Assembly: GCA_903934325.1 (NCBI GenBank)
Contig: CAIZNH010000044.1
Location: forward strand, 1-64,000
DNA from: an uncultured Alphaproteobacteria bacterium
GTDB lineage: Bacteria > Pseudomonadota > Alphaproteobacteria > Sphingomonadales > Sphingomonadaceae
Reading direction: 5' to 3'
Length of the DNA: 64,000 nt
Shown: positions 1 through 8,163 of the stretch, piece by piece
Numbering within the stretch: the first letter of the stretch is position 1
Layout: every line of letters starts with the position of its first letter
The notes under the pieces: generated by a model
Database searches by the model: none
The model's input: only the letters and a program-made list of their open reading frames with translations
What the model was told of the DNA's origin: nothing
Position numbers and translations under genes: made by a program

Positions 1-60
1 CACGATCTCCGCTTCACGCAGCTTGCCGATGATTTCTTCCGGCTTGTGCTTCCTCGCCAT
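1..60 (-). CDS. IS3-family transposase OrfA, N-terminal fragment (partial)
   Basis: The twenty visible codons give MARKHKPEEIIGKLREAEIV, which matches the opening of the helix-turn-helix OrfA protein of IS3-family (IS407-like) elements. In these elements OrfA binds the IS ends, and a frameshift product with OrfB carries the DDE catalytic domain. The start at 60 is supported by AAGGAGGA five bases upstream. The gene leaves the window at base 1, so nothing can be said about its integrity. Confidence 0.8.
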   Translation of the reverse strand, partial: MARKHKPEEIIGKLREAEIV

Positions 61-123
61 TCCATTCCTCCTTCGTGACCAATTCTAAAATAGAAATTGG
101 GCCACTCAGAAGGGGGCAGATCA
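1..123 (-). mobile_element. End of an IS3-family insertion sequence (cut by window edge)
   Basis: Read on the minus strand, the element begins at 123 with TGATCTGCCCCCTTCTGAG, a TGA-initiated terminal repeat of the kind seen in IS3-family elements. A Shine-Dalgarno sequence (AAGGAGGA) and the start of a transposase OrfA gene follow. The plus-strand sequence right of 123 is the C-terminal part of a phosphoglucomutase gene, so 123/124 is read as the insertion junction. The rest of the element and its other end lie outside the window, so the target-site duplication cannot be checked. Family assignment rests on the end sequence and the first 20 residues of OrfA. Confidence 0.8.
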
Positions 124-336
124 ATGTTCGCCTGCGGTTCGCGGATCGTCTTCCGCCTGTCCGGCACGGGCACCGAGGGCGCGACCTTGCGGGTCTATCT
201 CGAACGCTACGAGGCAGCGGACGGTGTGCTCGATGCCGAGACCCTGGCAATGCTGGCCGATCTGATCGCTGCCGCCGAGGCTATTGCGGGTATCGCTGCG
301 CATACGGGTCGCACCGCGCCCGATGTGGTGACGTGA
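124..336 (+). pseudogene. pgm: Phosphoglucomutase remnant, last 70 codons, truncated by the IS
   Basis: The reading frame 124-336 contains GSRIVFRLSGTGTEGATLRV and ends in a GRTAPDVVT tail. These are the sugar-phosphate-binding loop and C-terminus of alpha-D-glucose phosphoglucomutase, which interconverts glucose-1-P and glucose-6-P; the full enzyme is about 540 residues. Only domain IV remains in view. The ATG at 124 lies directly at the IS junction and is unlikely to be a native start. The stop overlaps the GTG of glgX (GTGA), so pgm and glgX were translationally coupled in a glycogen operon. The 5' portion may exist on the far side of the IS, outside the window. Confidence 0.85.
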
Positions 337-2114
337 CACCAGGGCTCGGTGCGCAGCTTTCGGGCGGCATCACCCGCTTCGCTGTGCGCGCCCCGCTGGC
401 CGAGGCGCTTGACCTGTGCCTGTTTGACGGGGCGGCCGAAACCCGTCGGCCGATGACCCGCGTCGGCGAGACCTGGGTGGCCGAGGTGCCGGGCGATTTG
501 TCCGGCTCATCTTACGGCTACCGAGCCCATGGCACCTTTGATCCCGCGCAGGGCCTGTGGTTCGATCCCGCCAAGCTGCTGGTCGATCCTCGCGCGCTGG
601 AGCTAGATCGCCGCTTTGTCCAGCATCCCCGCCTTGGCGTGTTCGGCGAGGACACCGCCGACCTCGCCCCGCGCGCCGTTGTTTCCGGGCCGCTGGCAGA
701 AGTCGTCCATCAGTCGCCTCGGTTTGCGCGCGGCGGGCTGATCTACGAGCTTAATGTCGCAGGCTTCACCGCGCTCCACCCGGATGTGCCGCCAGCGATC
801 CGCGGCACGGTCGCCGCGCTGGCGCATCCTGCGATCATCGCGCACCTCAAGAAGCTGCACGTGAGCGCGGTCGAACTGATGCCGGTCATCGCCTGGATCG
901 ATGAGCGGCACCTGCCGCCGCTGGGGCTTGCCAATCACTGGGGCTACAATCCGGTTGCCCCGATGGCGCTCGACCCCGGCCTGTGTCCGGGGGGCGTGGC
1001 CGAGTTGCGCCATGCAGTGGCAGCGCTGCACGAAGCCGGGATCGGCGTGATCCTCGATCTCGTCTTCAATCATACCGGCGAGAGCGATGTGCACGGCGGC
1101 ACGCTGTGCCTGCGCGGGCTTGATCCGGCTGCCTATGCCACAGCGCCCGACGGCAGGCTGATCAATGATACGGGTTGCGGCAACACGCTCGATTTCGCCG
1201 ATCCGGCGGTGCGGCGGCTGATGATCGACAGCCTTGTGCATTTTGTGCGGCATTGCGGGATCGACGGCTTCCGCTTCGACCTCGCCCCGGTGCTGGCACG
1301 CGGACCGGGCTTCGATCCTCAGGCCCCGATCTTCGCCCAGCTCGCCGCCGAGCCTTGCCTTGCTGACCGCGTGATGATTGCCGAGCCTTGGGACATCGGG
1401 CCTGGCGGCTACCAGCTCGGGCGCTTTCCGGCGAACTGGCTCGAATGGAATGATCGCTACCGCGATGATGTGCGCAGGTTCTGGAAGGGCGAGGCGACCG
1501 TCGGCAACGTCGCCACCAGGATCGCGGGGTCATCCGATGTGTTCGGCCAAGACTGCCGCAGCGTCAATTTCCTCGCCGCGCATGACGGATTCACCCTCGC
1601 CGATACGGTCGCCTATGCAGACCGCCACAATCACGCCAATGGCGAGGACAACCGCGACGGCCATGGCGAGAACCATTCGTGGAATTGCGGCACCGAGGGG
1701 CCGAGCGATGATCCCTTGGTGATCGCCCGCCGCGCCGCCGATGCCCGCGCGCTGCTTGGGACTCTGTTCGCCTCGACCGGCACGATCATGCTTACCGCAG
1801 GCGACGAGTTCGGGCGCAGCCAGCAAGGCAACAACAACGCCTACTGCCAGAATATGCCGATCGACTGGGAGCGGTGCGATGCTGCGCTGGAAGACCATGT
1901 CGCAGGGCTCGCCGCAGCCCGCACCGCGCGGCTGGCAGAATACACCCGCTTCCCCGAAAACGGCCGCTGGCTCTCGCTCGAAGGTGCGCCGATGGCCGAC
2001 TGGCAATGGCAGGATCCTGCCACGCAAGGCTTCATCCATGAAGACCCGCCCGAGCGGGGCGGTGGGCGGCTGCGCGTCGACCGCGGCGCACGCGCGGTAT
2101 CTTTGCGCGGCTGA
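333..2114 (+). CDS. glgX: Glycogen debranching enzyme GlgX (GH13)
   Basis: 593 residues from a GTG that overlaps the pgm stop by four bases. It should hydrolyse alpha-1,6 branches of phosphorylase-trimmed glycogen in the cytoplasm. An N-terminal CBM48-like region is followed by a GH13 barrel with the standard motifs: DLVFNHT (about residue 242), GFRFDLAPV with the nucleophile Asp (about 311), IAEPWDIG with the acid/base Glu (about 349) and AAHDGFTL (about 415). It is somewhat shorter than the usual 650-700 residues because little of the C-terminal beta domain is present. With the IS upstream, its normal coupling to pgm translation is lost. It converges on the sulfotransferase gene, 10 bp away. 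Confidence 0.93.
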   Translation: MTPGLGAQLSGGITRFAVRAPLAEALDLCLFDGAAETRRPMTRVGETWVAEVPGDLSGSSYGYRAHGTFDPAQGLWFDPAKLLVDPRALELDRRFVQHPRLGVFGEDTADLAPRAVVSGPLAEVVHQSPRFARGGLIYELNVAGFTALHPDVPPAIRGTVAALAHPAIIAHLKKLHVSAVELMPVIAWIDERHLPPLGLANHWGYNPVAPMALDPGLCPGGVAELRHAVAALHEAGIGVILDLVFNHTGESDVHGGTLCLRGLDPAAYATAPDGRLINDTGCGNTLDFADPAVRRLMIDSLVHFVRHCGIDGFRFDLAPVLARGPGFDPQAPIFAQLAAEPCLADRVMIAEPWDIGPGGYQLGRFPANWLEWNDRYRDDVRRFWKGEATVGNVATRIAGSSDVFGQDCRSVNFLAAHDGFTLADTVAYADRHNHANGEDNRDGHGENHSWNCGTEGPSDDPLVIARRAADARALLGTLFASTGTIMLTAGDEFGRSQQGNNNAYCQNMPIDWERCDAALEDHVAGLAAARTARLAEYTRFPENGRWLSLEGAPMADWQWQDPATQGFIHEDPPERGGGRLRVDRGARAVSLRG

Positions 2115-2124
2115 GGCCGGGCGA

Positions 2125-3714
2125 TCAGCCCTCGGCCAGATCGCCCAGCACGCGGCGCAGCGGACCCAGCCACTGCGCATAGGGCCGCCACACCTCCATC
2201 CCGTCGCGATTGACCGGGCGGCGTACCTGTTCGCTGCTCGGCGTGCGCACCACGCGGTCGAGCTTGTGGAACGAACTGATCGCATCGTCCCATTCGAGCC
2301 CGAGATACTGGAGCGCGGGCCGCAAGGTCGCCTCCGTATCCTCCACCAGTGCGCTGTAGCTGATATGGTGGATCATGCCCGGCGCGGCGCCATCGAAATG
2401 GGCCATCAGCCGTACGTAATCGACATAGGACTGCCCGATATCCTCCAGCGCGAAGGACGAAGCGTGGGCTGCGGTGAAGGACTGCGAGAAGTTCGAAAAG
2501 CAGCAGTCCATCGGCGGGCGGCGGATGTCGATGAAGCGCGCCTGCGGCAAAATCCTGCGGATGAACAGGATGTTGCTCCAGTTCTGCGGCAGCTTGTCGA
2601 TGAAGAACGGACGGTCGGTCTTGCGGTGCAGCCGGGCGCGGGCGAGATAGTCCTGCCCCAGCATCGCGGCCTGTTCGTCGGAGAGGGCGGCGATCGCCTG
2701 CGGCACCGACAGCTTGGCGCGCCGCGCGGTGATTTCCATGAACGAGCGCAGGATCGCCGGGATGTAGGGCAGCTCGCCCACCGGTTCGATGTCCGAATGG
2801 CTGCCCAGCATCTGCTCGAGCAAGGTCGAGCCCGAGCGCGGCAGGCAGATGATGAAGACCGGCTGATCGCTGCCAAGCGGACGCGCGTTGAGTGCCTGCA
2901 TGAAGGCCGGTGTGGCGAGCCGTTCGACCTCGGCGACTTCCTCGGTCAGCGTGCGCCGGTCATAGGCGATGGCTTCAGCGCGGATGCGGTTGCCTTCCGA
3001 GTAGTGGTGGAAGGCTGCGGCAAAGTCCTTGCGATCATGGAACGCCCGGCCGAGCGCAAAGTGCAGCGGGGCGATATTGCGCTCGTCCACCGCGATGGCG
3101 AGCGCGGCTTGCATGACGGGGAAGTCCTCGTCGGTCAGCACCTTGCGCTTGATCCCGGCAAGGCCCCACCATGCCTCGCCATAGCCGTCGTCGATTGAGA
3201 TGACGCGGCGATAGGCGGCAATCGCACCTTCCACGTCGCCCGCAGCGCGCAGGGCGTAGCCGTAGTTGAGCCAGCTGCCGATGGTGTCGGGCGTCTGCTC
3301 GACCAGCTGCCGGTGCAGCGCGAGGGCTTCCTCGCTGCGGCCCATGCGGTCGAGCAGGTTCGCGCGCAGGCCGCGCAGTTGCAGATCGCCGCCTTCGTTG
3401 ATCAACCGGCTGGCAAAGGCTTCGGCGACCTGCAGGCGTTCCTGCTGGCTGTAGATCGAGGCGAGGGTGCGCTTCAATTCGGCACTGTCCTCGCCCAGAG
3501 TCAGGGCCTTGCGCAGGAAATGTTCTGCCTGCCCCAGAGCGCCGGTTTCGGCGGCGATGAAACCCAGCTGGGCAAGCCCGCTTGGTTCATCGGGATGTTC
3601 CCTCAAGTGCGCGATCAGCAGCTGCGCGGCGCTGTCGCTTTCGCCGCGTTCGCGCATCCGGATCGCTTCGGAAAGGCGCGGGAAGATCCGGGTGGAGACG
3701 GTGTTCGTGTTCAT
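2125..3714 (-). CDS. TPR-repeat sulfotransferase
   Basis: 529 residues. The first 270 or so are tetratricopeptide repeats (for example the GYALRAAGDVEGAIAAYRRV helix pair). The C-terminal half is a PAPS-dependent sulfotransferase fold with the 5'-phosphosulfate loop PRSGSTLLEQML near residue 290 and a 3'-phosphate region DIRRPPMDCCFSNF. No signal peptide is seen, so it is predicted to be cytoplasmic. It is the last gene of a minus-strand run (TonB-dependent receptor, short sulfotransferase, this gene), 12 bp after its neighbour. The acceptor substrate is unknown; the TPR part may present a protein or bind a partner. Confidence 0.88.
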   Translation of the reverse strand: MNTNTVSTRIFPRLSEAIRMRERGESDSAAQLLIAHLREHPDEPSGLAQLGFIAAETGALGQAEHFLRKALTLGEDSAELKRTLASIYSQQERLQVAEAFASRLINEGGDLQLRGLRANLLDRMGRSEEALALHRQLVEQTPDTIGSWLNYGYALRAAGDVEGAIAAYRRVISIDDGYGEAWWGLAGIKRKVLTDEDFPVMQAALAIAVDERNIAPLHFALGRAFHDRKDFAAAFHHYSEGNRIRAEAIAYDRRTLTEEVAEVERLATPAFMQALNARPLGSDQPVFIICLPRSGSTLLEQMLGSHSDIEPVGELPYIPAILRSFMEITARRAKLSVPQAIAALSDEQAAMLGQDYLARARLHRKTDRPFFIDKLPQNWSNILFIRRILPQARFIDIRRPPMDCCFSNFSQSFTAAHASSFALEDIGQSYVDYVRLMAHFDGAAPGMIHHISYSALVEDTEATLRPALQYLGLEWDDAISSFHKLDRVVRTPSSEQVRRPVNRDGMEVWRPYAQWLGPLRRVLGDLAEG

Positions 3715-3726
3715 CGTGCCGCCAGC

Positions 3727-4512
3727 CTAGACATAGCCGAGCACGGACCGAAGTCCGGGCGCTTGGTAATCCACGAGCGCCTTGTGGCGGGGGCCGAGTT
3801 CTTTGGGCAGATCGAGCGCAATCCCGGTGAGGTTTTCGCGCGCGGTGCCGCTTTGCGCCGGATCACTGCCGATTCTGACGCGTTCGCGCCAGTCAGCAGG
3901 CATAGCGGTGCCGCAAGCGTCCAGCAGGCCTGCGAAGAAGGTCTCGGCCTCAGGCGTGTCGAGCGCCTTCACGGCGGCGACCAGGTCTTCGAGCTTCAGC
4001 ATGTGCGCCCGAGCGCCCAGCCATGCCACCGCGTTCAATTCGTAGATGTCGTTCAATGAGGGCAGCTTGGAGGGCAGCCCGAAGATCATCATCGTCAGCA
4101 GCTCGTCGGCCGTGATCTGGCCGTGCTTCAAATGCTCGACATTGCCTGAGAACTGATCGGACAGCAGGAACCGGGCCCGAGCAATCACCCAGTCATAGGG
4201 ATCGCGGTAGAGCACGATGCGTCGGGCGTGGGCGGTTTCGATTGCCGAGGCATCGGCGAAGAACAGGTGACCCCAGCTCAGACGCGGCTGCGCCGAGTCG
4301 AAGGCGTGGCGGTGCTGCTGCAGGTTAGGCCACTGGATGAAATCGGCCGCATATTGCTGGGCCACAGGCACAAACATCCGCAGGATGTTGCGCAAGAGGT
4401 GGCTGCCGCTCTTGGGGACGGAATTTAGAAAAAGGGGGGCTTGCAAGGGCGCCTGTGAGAAGCGGGCATTTTCCGCATCCAGCGTGTCTGCACGAACGAA
4501 AATCTCTGGCAT
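3727..4512 (-). CDS. Sulfotransferase domain protein (short)
   Basis: 261 residues. The phosphosulfate-binding loop PKSGSHLLRNIL lies near residues 33-45 and a Y-R-D-P-Y segment (LYRDPYDWVIARARF) fits the 3'-phosphate site of sulfotransferases. No signal peptide or membrane segment is evident. It sits between the TPR sulfotransferase (12 bp downstream) and a TonB-dependent receptor (upstream, separated by a strong hairpin at 4549-4578), all on the minus strand. The shared orientation suggests one locus; the sulfated molecule cannot be inferred. Confidence 0.8.
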   Translation of the reverse strand: MPEIFVRADTLDAENARFSQAPLQAPLFLNSVPKSGSHLLRNILRMFVPVAQQYAADFIQWPNLQQHRHAFDSAQPRLSWGHLFFADASAIETAHARRIVLYRDPYDWVIARARFLLSDQFSGNVEHLKHGQITADELLTMMIFGLPSKLPSLNDIYELNAVAWLGARAHMLKLEDLVAAVKALDTPEAETFFAGLLDACGTAMPADWRERVRIGSDPAQSGTARENLTGIALDLPKELGPRHKALVDYQAPGLRSVLGYV

Positions 4513-4548
4513 CGCGAAAAACAGGCCTCCCGCAGCCGCTTATGACAG

Positions 4549-4578
4549 AAGAGGCGGCATGTTGCCATGCCGCCTCTT
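4549..4578 (-). terminator. Hairpin after the TonB-dependent receptor
   Basis: A perfect 13-bp stem (4549-4561 pairs with 4566-4578) with a four-base loop lies between the receptor stop (4601) and the downstream sulfotransferase start (4512). No strong U-tract follows on the minus strand, so it may act as a partial terminator or mRNA-stabilising structure that sets expression of the two sulfotransferases relative to the receptor. Confidence 0.6.
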
Positions 4579-4600
4579 CCTCGTGTCAGTCGTGGATTGA

Positions 4601-7600
4601 TCAGAACTTCGCGGAGAAATTCACGAAGGCCCGGCGTCCCACGAAGTCATATTGCGAGGCGGCGGCCACCGGGCCCAGCGTGGAGATGTTGCCGCCATTC
4701 AGCACCGAAACCCGCGGCGGACGGGTGTCGAACAGGTTCGACACGCCCGCCGTGATGGTGAAGCGGCCATCTGAGATTTCCTTCGAGACCGACATGTTGT
4801 GGTAGAAGGTCGCAGGGACATCCAGATCGGGGCAGTAGATCCCGTAGATCGGCAGATCGTCAGCCGTGTTAGCCGTGCCCTGGTTGTTGAAGGAACGCAG
4901 GCAGCCTCCAGCTGTCGGCCTCCCGCGGTCGAACAGCTCCCGGGAGCTTGCCGAACCAATCACGTTCATCCCGTAGAACAGGCTGAAGCCCGAGGGATGC
5001 GCCCAGTTGGCGCGGAAATCGCCAACCCACTTGGGCGAGCCGACAAAGCCGTTTTCGTTCAGCACAGGCGAGGTCGGAAGCAGCTGGGAATCATCCGTGA
5101 TCTGCCAGGTCATGTCCGCCGTGAGCGACACGGTACCGAGCGAACCCAGATCCTGACCGATGCGGACCGACAGGTCGATACCCGAATTCTGCTGGCTCGA
5201 CACGTTGATGAACGAATCGCGCACCGTGGCAATCTGGAACGGGGCCGAGACGTTCTGGCCGCGGGTGAACAGATTGCACAGCGGTTCGGTCGCGAAGGCG
5301 ATCGAGTCATAGCAACCGGCCAGGATCGTTCCCGCCCCGAGCTGCGAGATCTCGCCCTCGACCTTGATGTCGAAATAGTCGACCGCGATGCTGATGTCGG
5401 TATCCGGAAGGAACGGCACGCTCGGCGTCAGGATCGTGCCGACGACCAGTGCTTCCGAGGTTTCGGATTCGAGGATGCCGAGACCGCCCGACGAGATGAT
5501 CGTCGCGCTGATGCCGCCGCCGCCATAGGTGGCGGGGATGCCGTCGGCTGCGCAGTTGTTTGCGCGAACCTGCGAGATCGCCCCAGCCGCCAGGTTTGCA
5601 CCCCACGCGACGCAAGGATCGATGCGGTTTTGCGGGACGAAGCTGGTTTCGTCAGCCAGGAACTGTTCGAACAATGCCGGTGCACGGTAGGACGTGCCGA
5701 AGCTGCCGCGGAAGCGCAGCCAGTCGGTCACCGTCCAGTTAAGGCCCAGCTTGTAGGTCCAGTTACCATTGTCGCTGTTGTCCACGCCATCGGAGGCGCG
5801 GGTAGCCTTGACGTTGGTGACGCGCGCGGCGGCCGAGATGTTCAGCTCTTCGATGAAGGGCTTGTCGGCCAGCACGGGCATGTTGAGTTCGGCAAAGGCT
5901 TCAGAAGTGATGCTCTTGCCGGCAGTGATGCCGCTTGCTGATGCGCCCCAGGCGTTGGCCGCAAGGGTGATGGCACCAGGCGTGTCATTGATCTTGTCTT
6001 CACGGATCGAGGCACCGAAAGCCACGGCGAGCGGGCCGCCGGGGAGCTTAAACAGCTCGCCCGAGACGATCGCTTCGGCGGTCTTCTGGGTGTAGAGTGT
6101 GCGGCCTTCTTCCCAATCGGTCAGGAAGTTCGCCTGCTCGTTGGTCAGTTCTCCACGCAGGAAGAACGGATCGGCCCAGGGCAGATCGATACAGCGACGG
6201 CCCGAAATCGGGGTCGTGGTGCCGACGCAGGACGCGGTCTGGAAATATCCGGTGTCGTAGACGTCCTGCAGAATCTGTTGACTGCGATAGCGGCCGATGC
6301 TGCGGCTGTACTGGGTGTGGACATCATAGCTCCAGTTACCCTTGGAACTGATGTCGCCGCGGATGCCAGCAACGCCGCGATAGTAATCGACCTTCTGGCT
6401 GTTGTCCGACAGATCGGTGATGCCGGTCGGGCTCAGCAGGTTGACGCCGGTGAAGCCCTGCGCCCACGACGTGCCGAAGCCGCCCGTGCCGTAGAGATCG
6501 CCAGTGTAACCGAAGTTCCAGAACTGACGCCAGCCGTTCTGGTAGGTCTTGCGGCGGTTGAACAGGAATTCGCCGAACACCTCGACCGCGCTCGAAATCT
6601 CGAAGGCGCCCTCAGCATAGGCCGTGTAGAGGTCGGTTTCCGGGATGATCGTCTGCTGTTCCACGAAGGGGTGGTAGGCGTTCTGCACCGCCATCGAGGC
6701 GGCGTTGTAGCCAGTCGGGAACCAGCCAGCGGGCGCACCGAAGTCGCCCGCGAAGGCCGGGGCACCGAACGCCGGAATGCCGAGCGCGCCTGCGCCCGGG
6801 CCCGAGGGATATTGGAACTGCAGCAGGTTGACCGCGCCCGGCGTGGTCTGGATCCCGGTGTTGGGGCCGCCCGGGCCATCAAGCCGCAGGTTGTCGATCA
6901 GGTTGTAGGTCCACATGTGGCCCCAGCGCAGGTCTTCGCAGTGCGGCTGGCCGGTGCGCGGATCGATCAGGTCAGCGCGAGCCCCGTTCTGATCGAAGAT
7001 GTAGGCTTCAGGGCACGCCAGATAGGCGCGATCACCGCGCGCCAGTTCCTCGGTCTTGGTGTAGTCGCCCGCGATCAGGATGTGGCCGCGATCGAAGACC
7101 TTGCCCCAGGCAGCGCTGATCCGGTAGTTTTCGCCGCCGGGATCGAACGGCAGCGAGGTGTTGAGATCGAGCGTGAGGCCGTCGAGCTTGTTCTTGGTGA
7201 AGATGTTCACCACGCCCGCGACCGCGTCCGAACCATAGACCGACGAGGCACCGGTCTTGAGGATCTGGATGTCGGTGACGATCGACAGCGGCAGCACGTT
7301 CAGGTCGAAGGACGACACGCCGCCACGGGTACCGGCGGGCCCTGCACGGCGGCCGTTCAGCAACACCAGCGTGCGGTTGGCGCCGAGACCGCGAAGGTCG
7401 ATGGTCTGTGCGCCCGGGCCACCATTGGTGACGAAGTTGGACGAAAGCGCCGCGGTCACCTGGGTCGAACCGGCAGCGATCGAGGAGCCCTGCAGGGTGC
7501 TCGCGAGATCGGTGCGGCCTTCCTTCTTGGCGACTTCCGGATCGAGCACGGCGATCGGATCGGGGCTGTTGAAAGGCGTGACCGACTTGATGCGCGAACC

Positions 7601-7768
7601 GGTGACGATCACCGAGCCTTCAGGCTGGTCCGCGGGCGTTTCTGCGGTGGCGGGTTCGTCGGTGGCGGCGTCCTGCGCCAGAGCCGGATGCGACGAAACA
7701 ATAGCGCCGAGCGCGACGCTGACCATCAGGCCAACGCGATTGGTGCGCGTGATCAGAGACGATTTCAT
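4601..7768 (-). CDS. TonB-dependent outer-membrane receptor
   Basis: 1055 residues from the ATG at 7768, chosen because a signal peptide follows directly (MKSSLITRTNRVGLMVSVAL, predicted cleavage after ALA-Q) and a purine-rich GAGGGGAAAAGG lies upstream; a longer frame to 7873 lacks these. A TonB-box-like EGSVIVTGSRI precedes a plug domain with LRGLGANRTLVLLNGRR and IVTDIQILKTGASSVYGSDA. A long 22-strand-type barrel follows, ending in aromatic F-S-A-K-F. It should import a large substrate using TonB energy; the ligand is unknown. The two sulfotransferases downstream are the notable context, and a TonB-like protein is encoded at 27042-27716. Confidence 0.95.
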   Translation of the reverse strand: MKSSLITRTNRVGLMVSVALGAIVSSHPALAQDAATDEPATAETPADQPEGSVIVTGSRIKSVTPFNSPDPIAVLDPEVAKKEGRTDLASTLQGSSIAAGSTQVTAALSSNFVTNGGPGAQTIDLRGLGANRTLVLLNGRRAGPAGTRGGVSSFDLNVLPLSIVTDIQILKTGASSVYGSDAVAGVVNIFTKNKLDGLTLDLNTSLPFDPGGENYRISAAWGKVFDRGHILIAGDYTKTEELARGDRAYLACPEAYIFDQNGARADLIDPRTGQPHCEDLRWGHMWTYNLIDNLRLDGPGGPNTGIQTTPGAVNLLQFQYPSGPGAGALGIPAFGAPAFAGDFGAPAGWFPTGYNAASMAVQNAYHPFVEQQTIIPETDLYTAYAEGAFEISSAVEVFGEFLFNRRKTYQNGWRQFWNFGYTGDLYGTGGFGTSWAQGFTGVNLLSPTGITDLSDNSQKVDYYRGVAGIRGDISSKGNWSYDVHTQYSRSIGRYRSQQILQDVYDTGYFQTASCVGTTTPISGRRCIDLPWADPFFLRGELTNEQANFLTDWEEGRTLYTQKTAEAIVSGELFKLPGGPLAVAFGASIREDKINDTPGAITLAANAWGASASGITAGKSITSEAFAELNMPVLADKPFIEELNISAAARVTNVKATRASDGVDNSDNGNWTYKLGLNWTVTDWLRFRGSFGTSYRAPALFEQFLADETSFVPQNRIDPCVAWGANLAAGAISQVRANNCAADGIPATYGGGGISATIISSGGLGILESETSEALVVGTILTPSVPFLPDTDISIAVDYFDIKVEGEISQLGAGTILAGCYDSIAFATEPLCNLFTRGQNVSAPFQIATVRDSFINVSSQQNSGIDLSVRIGQDLGSLGTVSLTADMTWQITDDSQLLPTSPVLNENGFVGSPKWVGDFRANWAHPSGFSLFYGMNVIGSASSRELFDRGRPTAGGCLRSFNNQGTANTADDLPIYGIYCPDLDVPATFYHNMSVSKEISDGRFTITAGVSNLFDTRPPRVSVLNGGNISTLGPVAAASQYDFVGRRAFVNFSAKF

Positions 7769-7876
7769 AAAAAGCCTTTTCCCCTCGTTGGAAGGGGCCA
7801 CTTTGGCGAAAAGGACGCAATATTCCAAGCTAAAGAAACTTGCAGATAGGATGTGGACGTATCTGGACGACAAAAT

Positions 7877-7892
7877 GTGTCAAAATTGTCAC
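7877..7892. promoter_or_regulatory. Imperfect 16-bp palindrome upstream of the receptor gene
   Basis: On the minus strand the sequence is GTGACAATTTTGACAC, an inverted repeat with one mismatched pair per arm. It lies about 110 bp upstream of the receptor ATG and contains TTGACA, a plausible -35 box; no clear -10 is seen. It could be an operator over the promoter. This is inference from symmetry and position only. Confidence 0.4.
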
Positions 7893-8004
7893 GCAGATCG
7901 AGGGCGCCGTGCTGCTCGTGCAGGCGCCCCGTTCGCGCACGGCACAGCAGTGCGCTGCACAAGGCCTGGATCTGCCGGACAAGCCACAGGCCGATTGTGC
8001 GACA

Positions 8005-8080
8005 TGGTGGGCGGTAACGGGCTCGAACCGCTGACCCTCTCGGTGTAAACGAGATGCTCTACCAACTGAGCTAACCGCCC
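8005..8080 (-). tRNA. tRNA-Val (anticodon UAC)
   Basis: The minus-strand sequence folds as a complete cloverleaf: acceptor stem GGGCGGT/ACCGCCC, D-arm GCTC-AGTTGGTA-GAGC, anticodon stem TCTCG/CGAGA around loop TTTACAC (anticodon TAC at positions 34-36), and T-arm GCGG-TTCGAGC-CCGT. The 3' CCA is encoded (8005-8007). It decodes GUA and, by wobble, other valine codons. It stands alone, between the receptor promoter region and asparaginase. Confidence 0.95.
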
Positions 8081-8163
8081 CATGGCGTGGCAGCGTTCTC
8101 TAGCGTGGCTCTGCGCAAATGCAACTCTGGTGCTGGGGCACGCGGAGCGTTAGGGCCGTTGGC

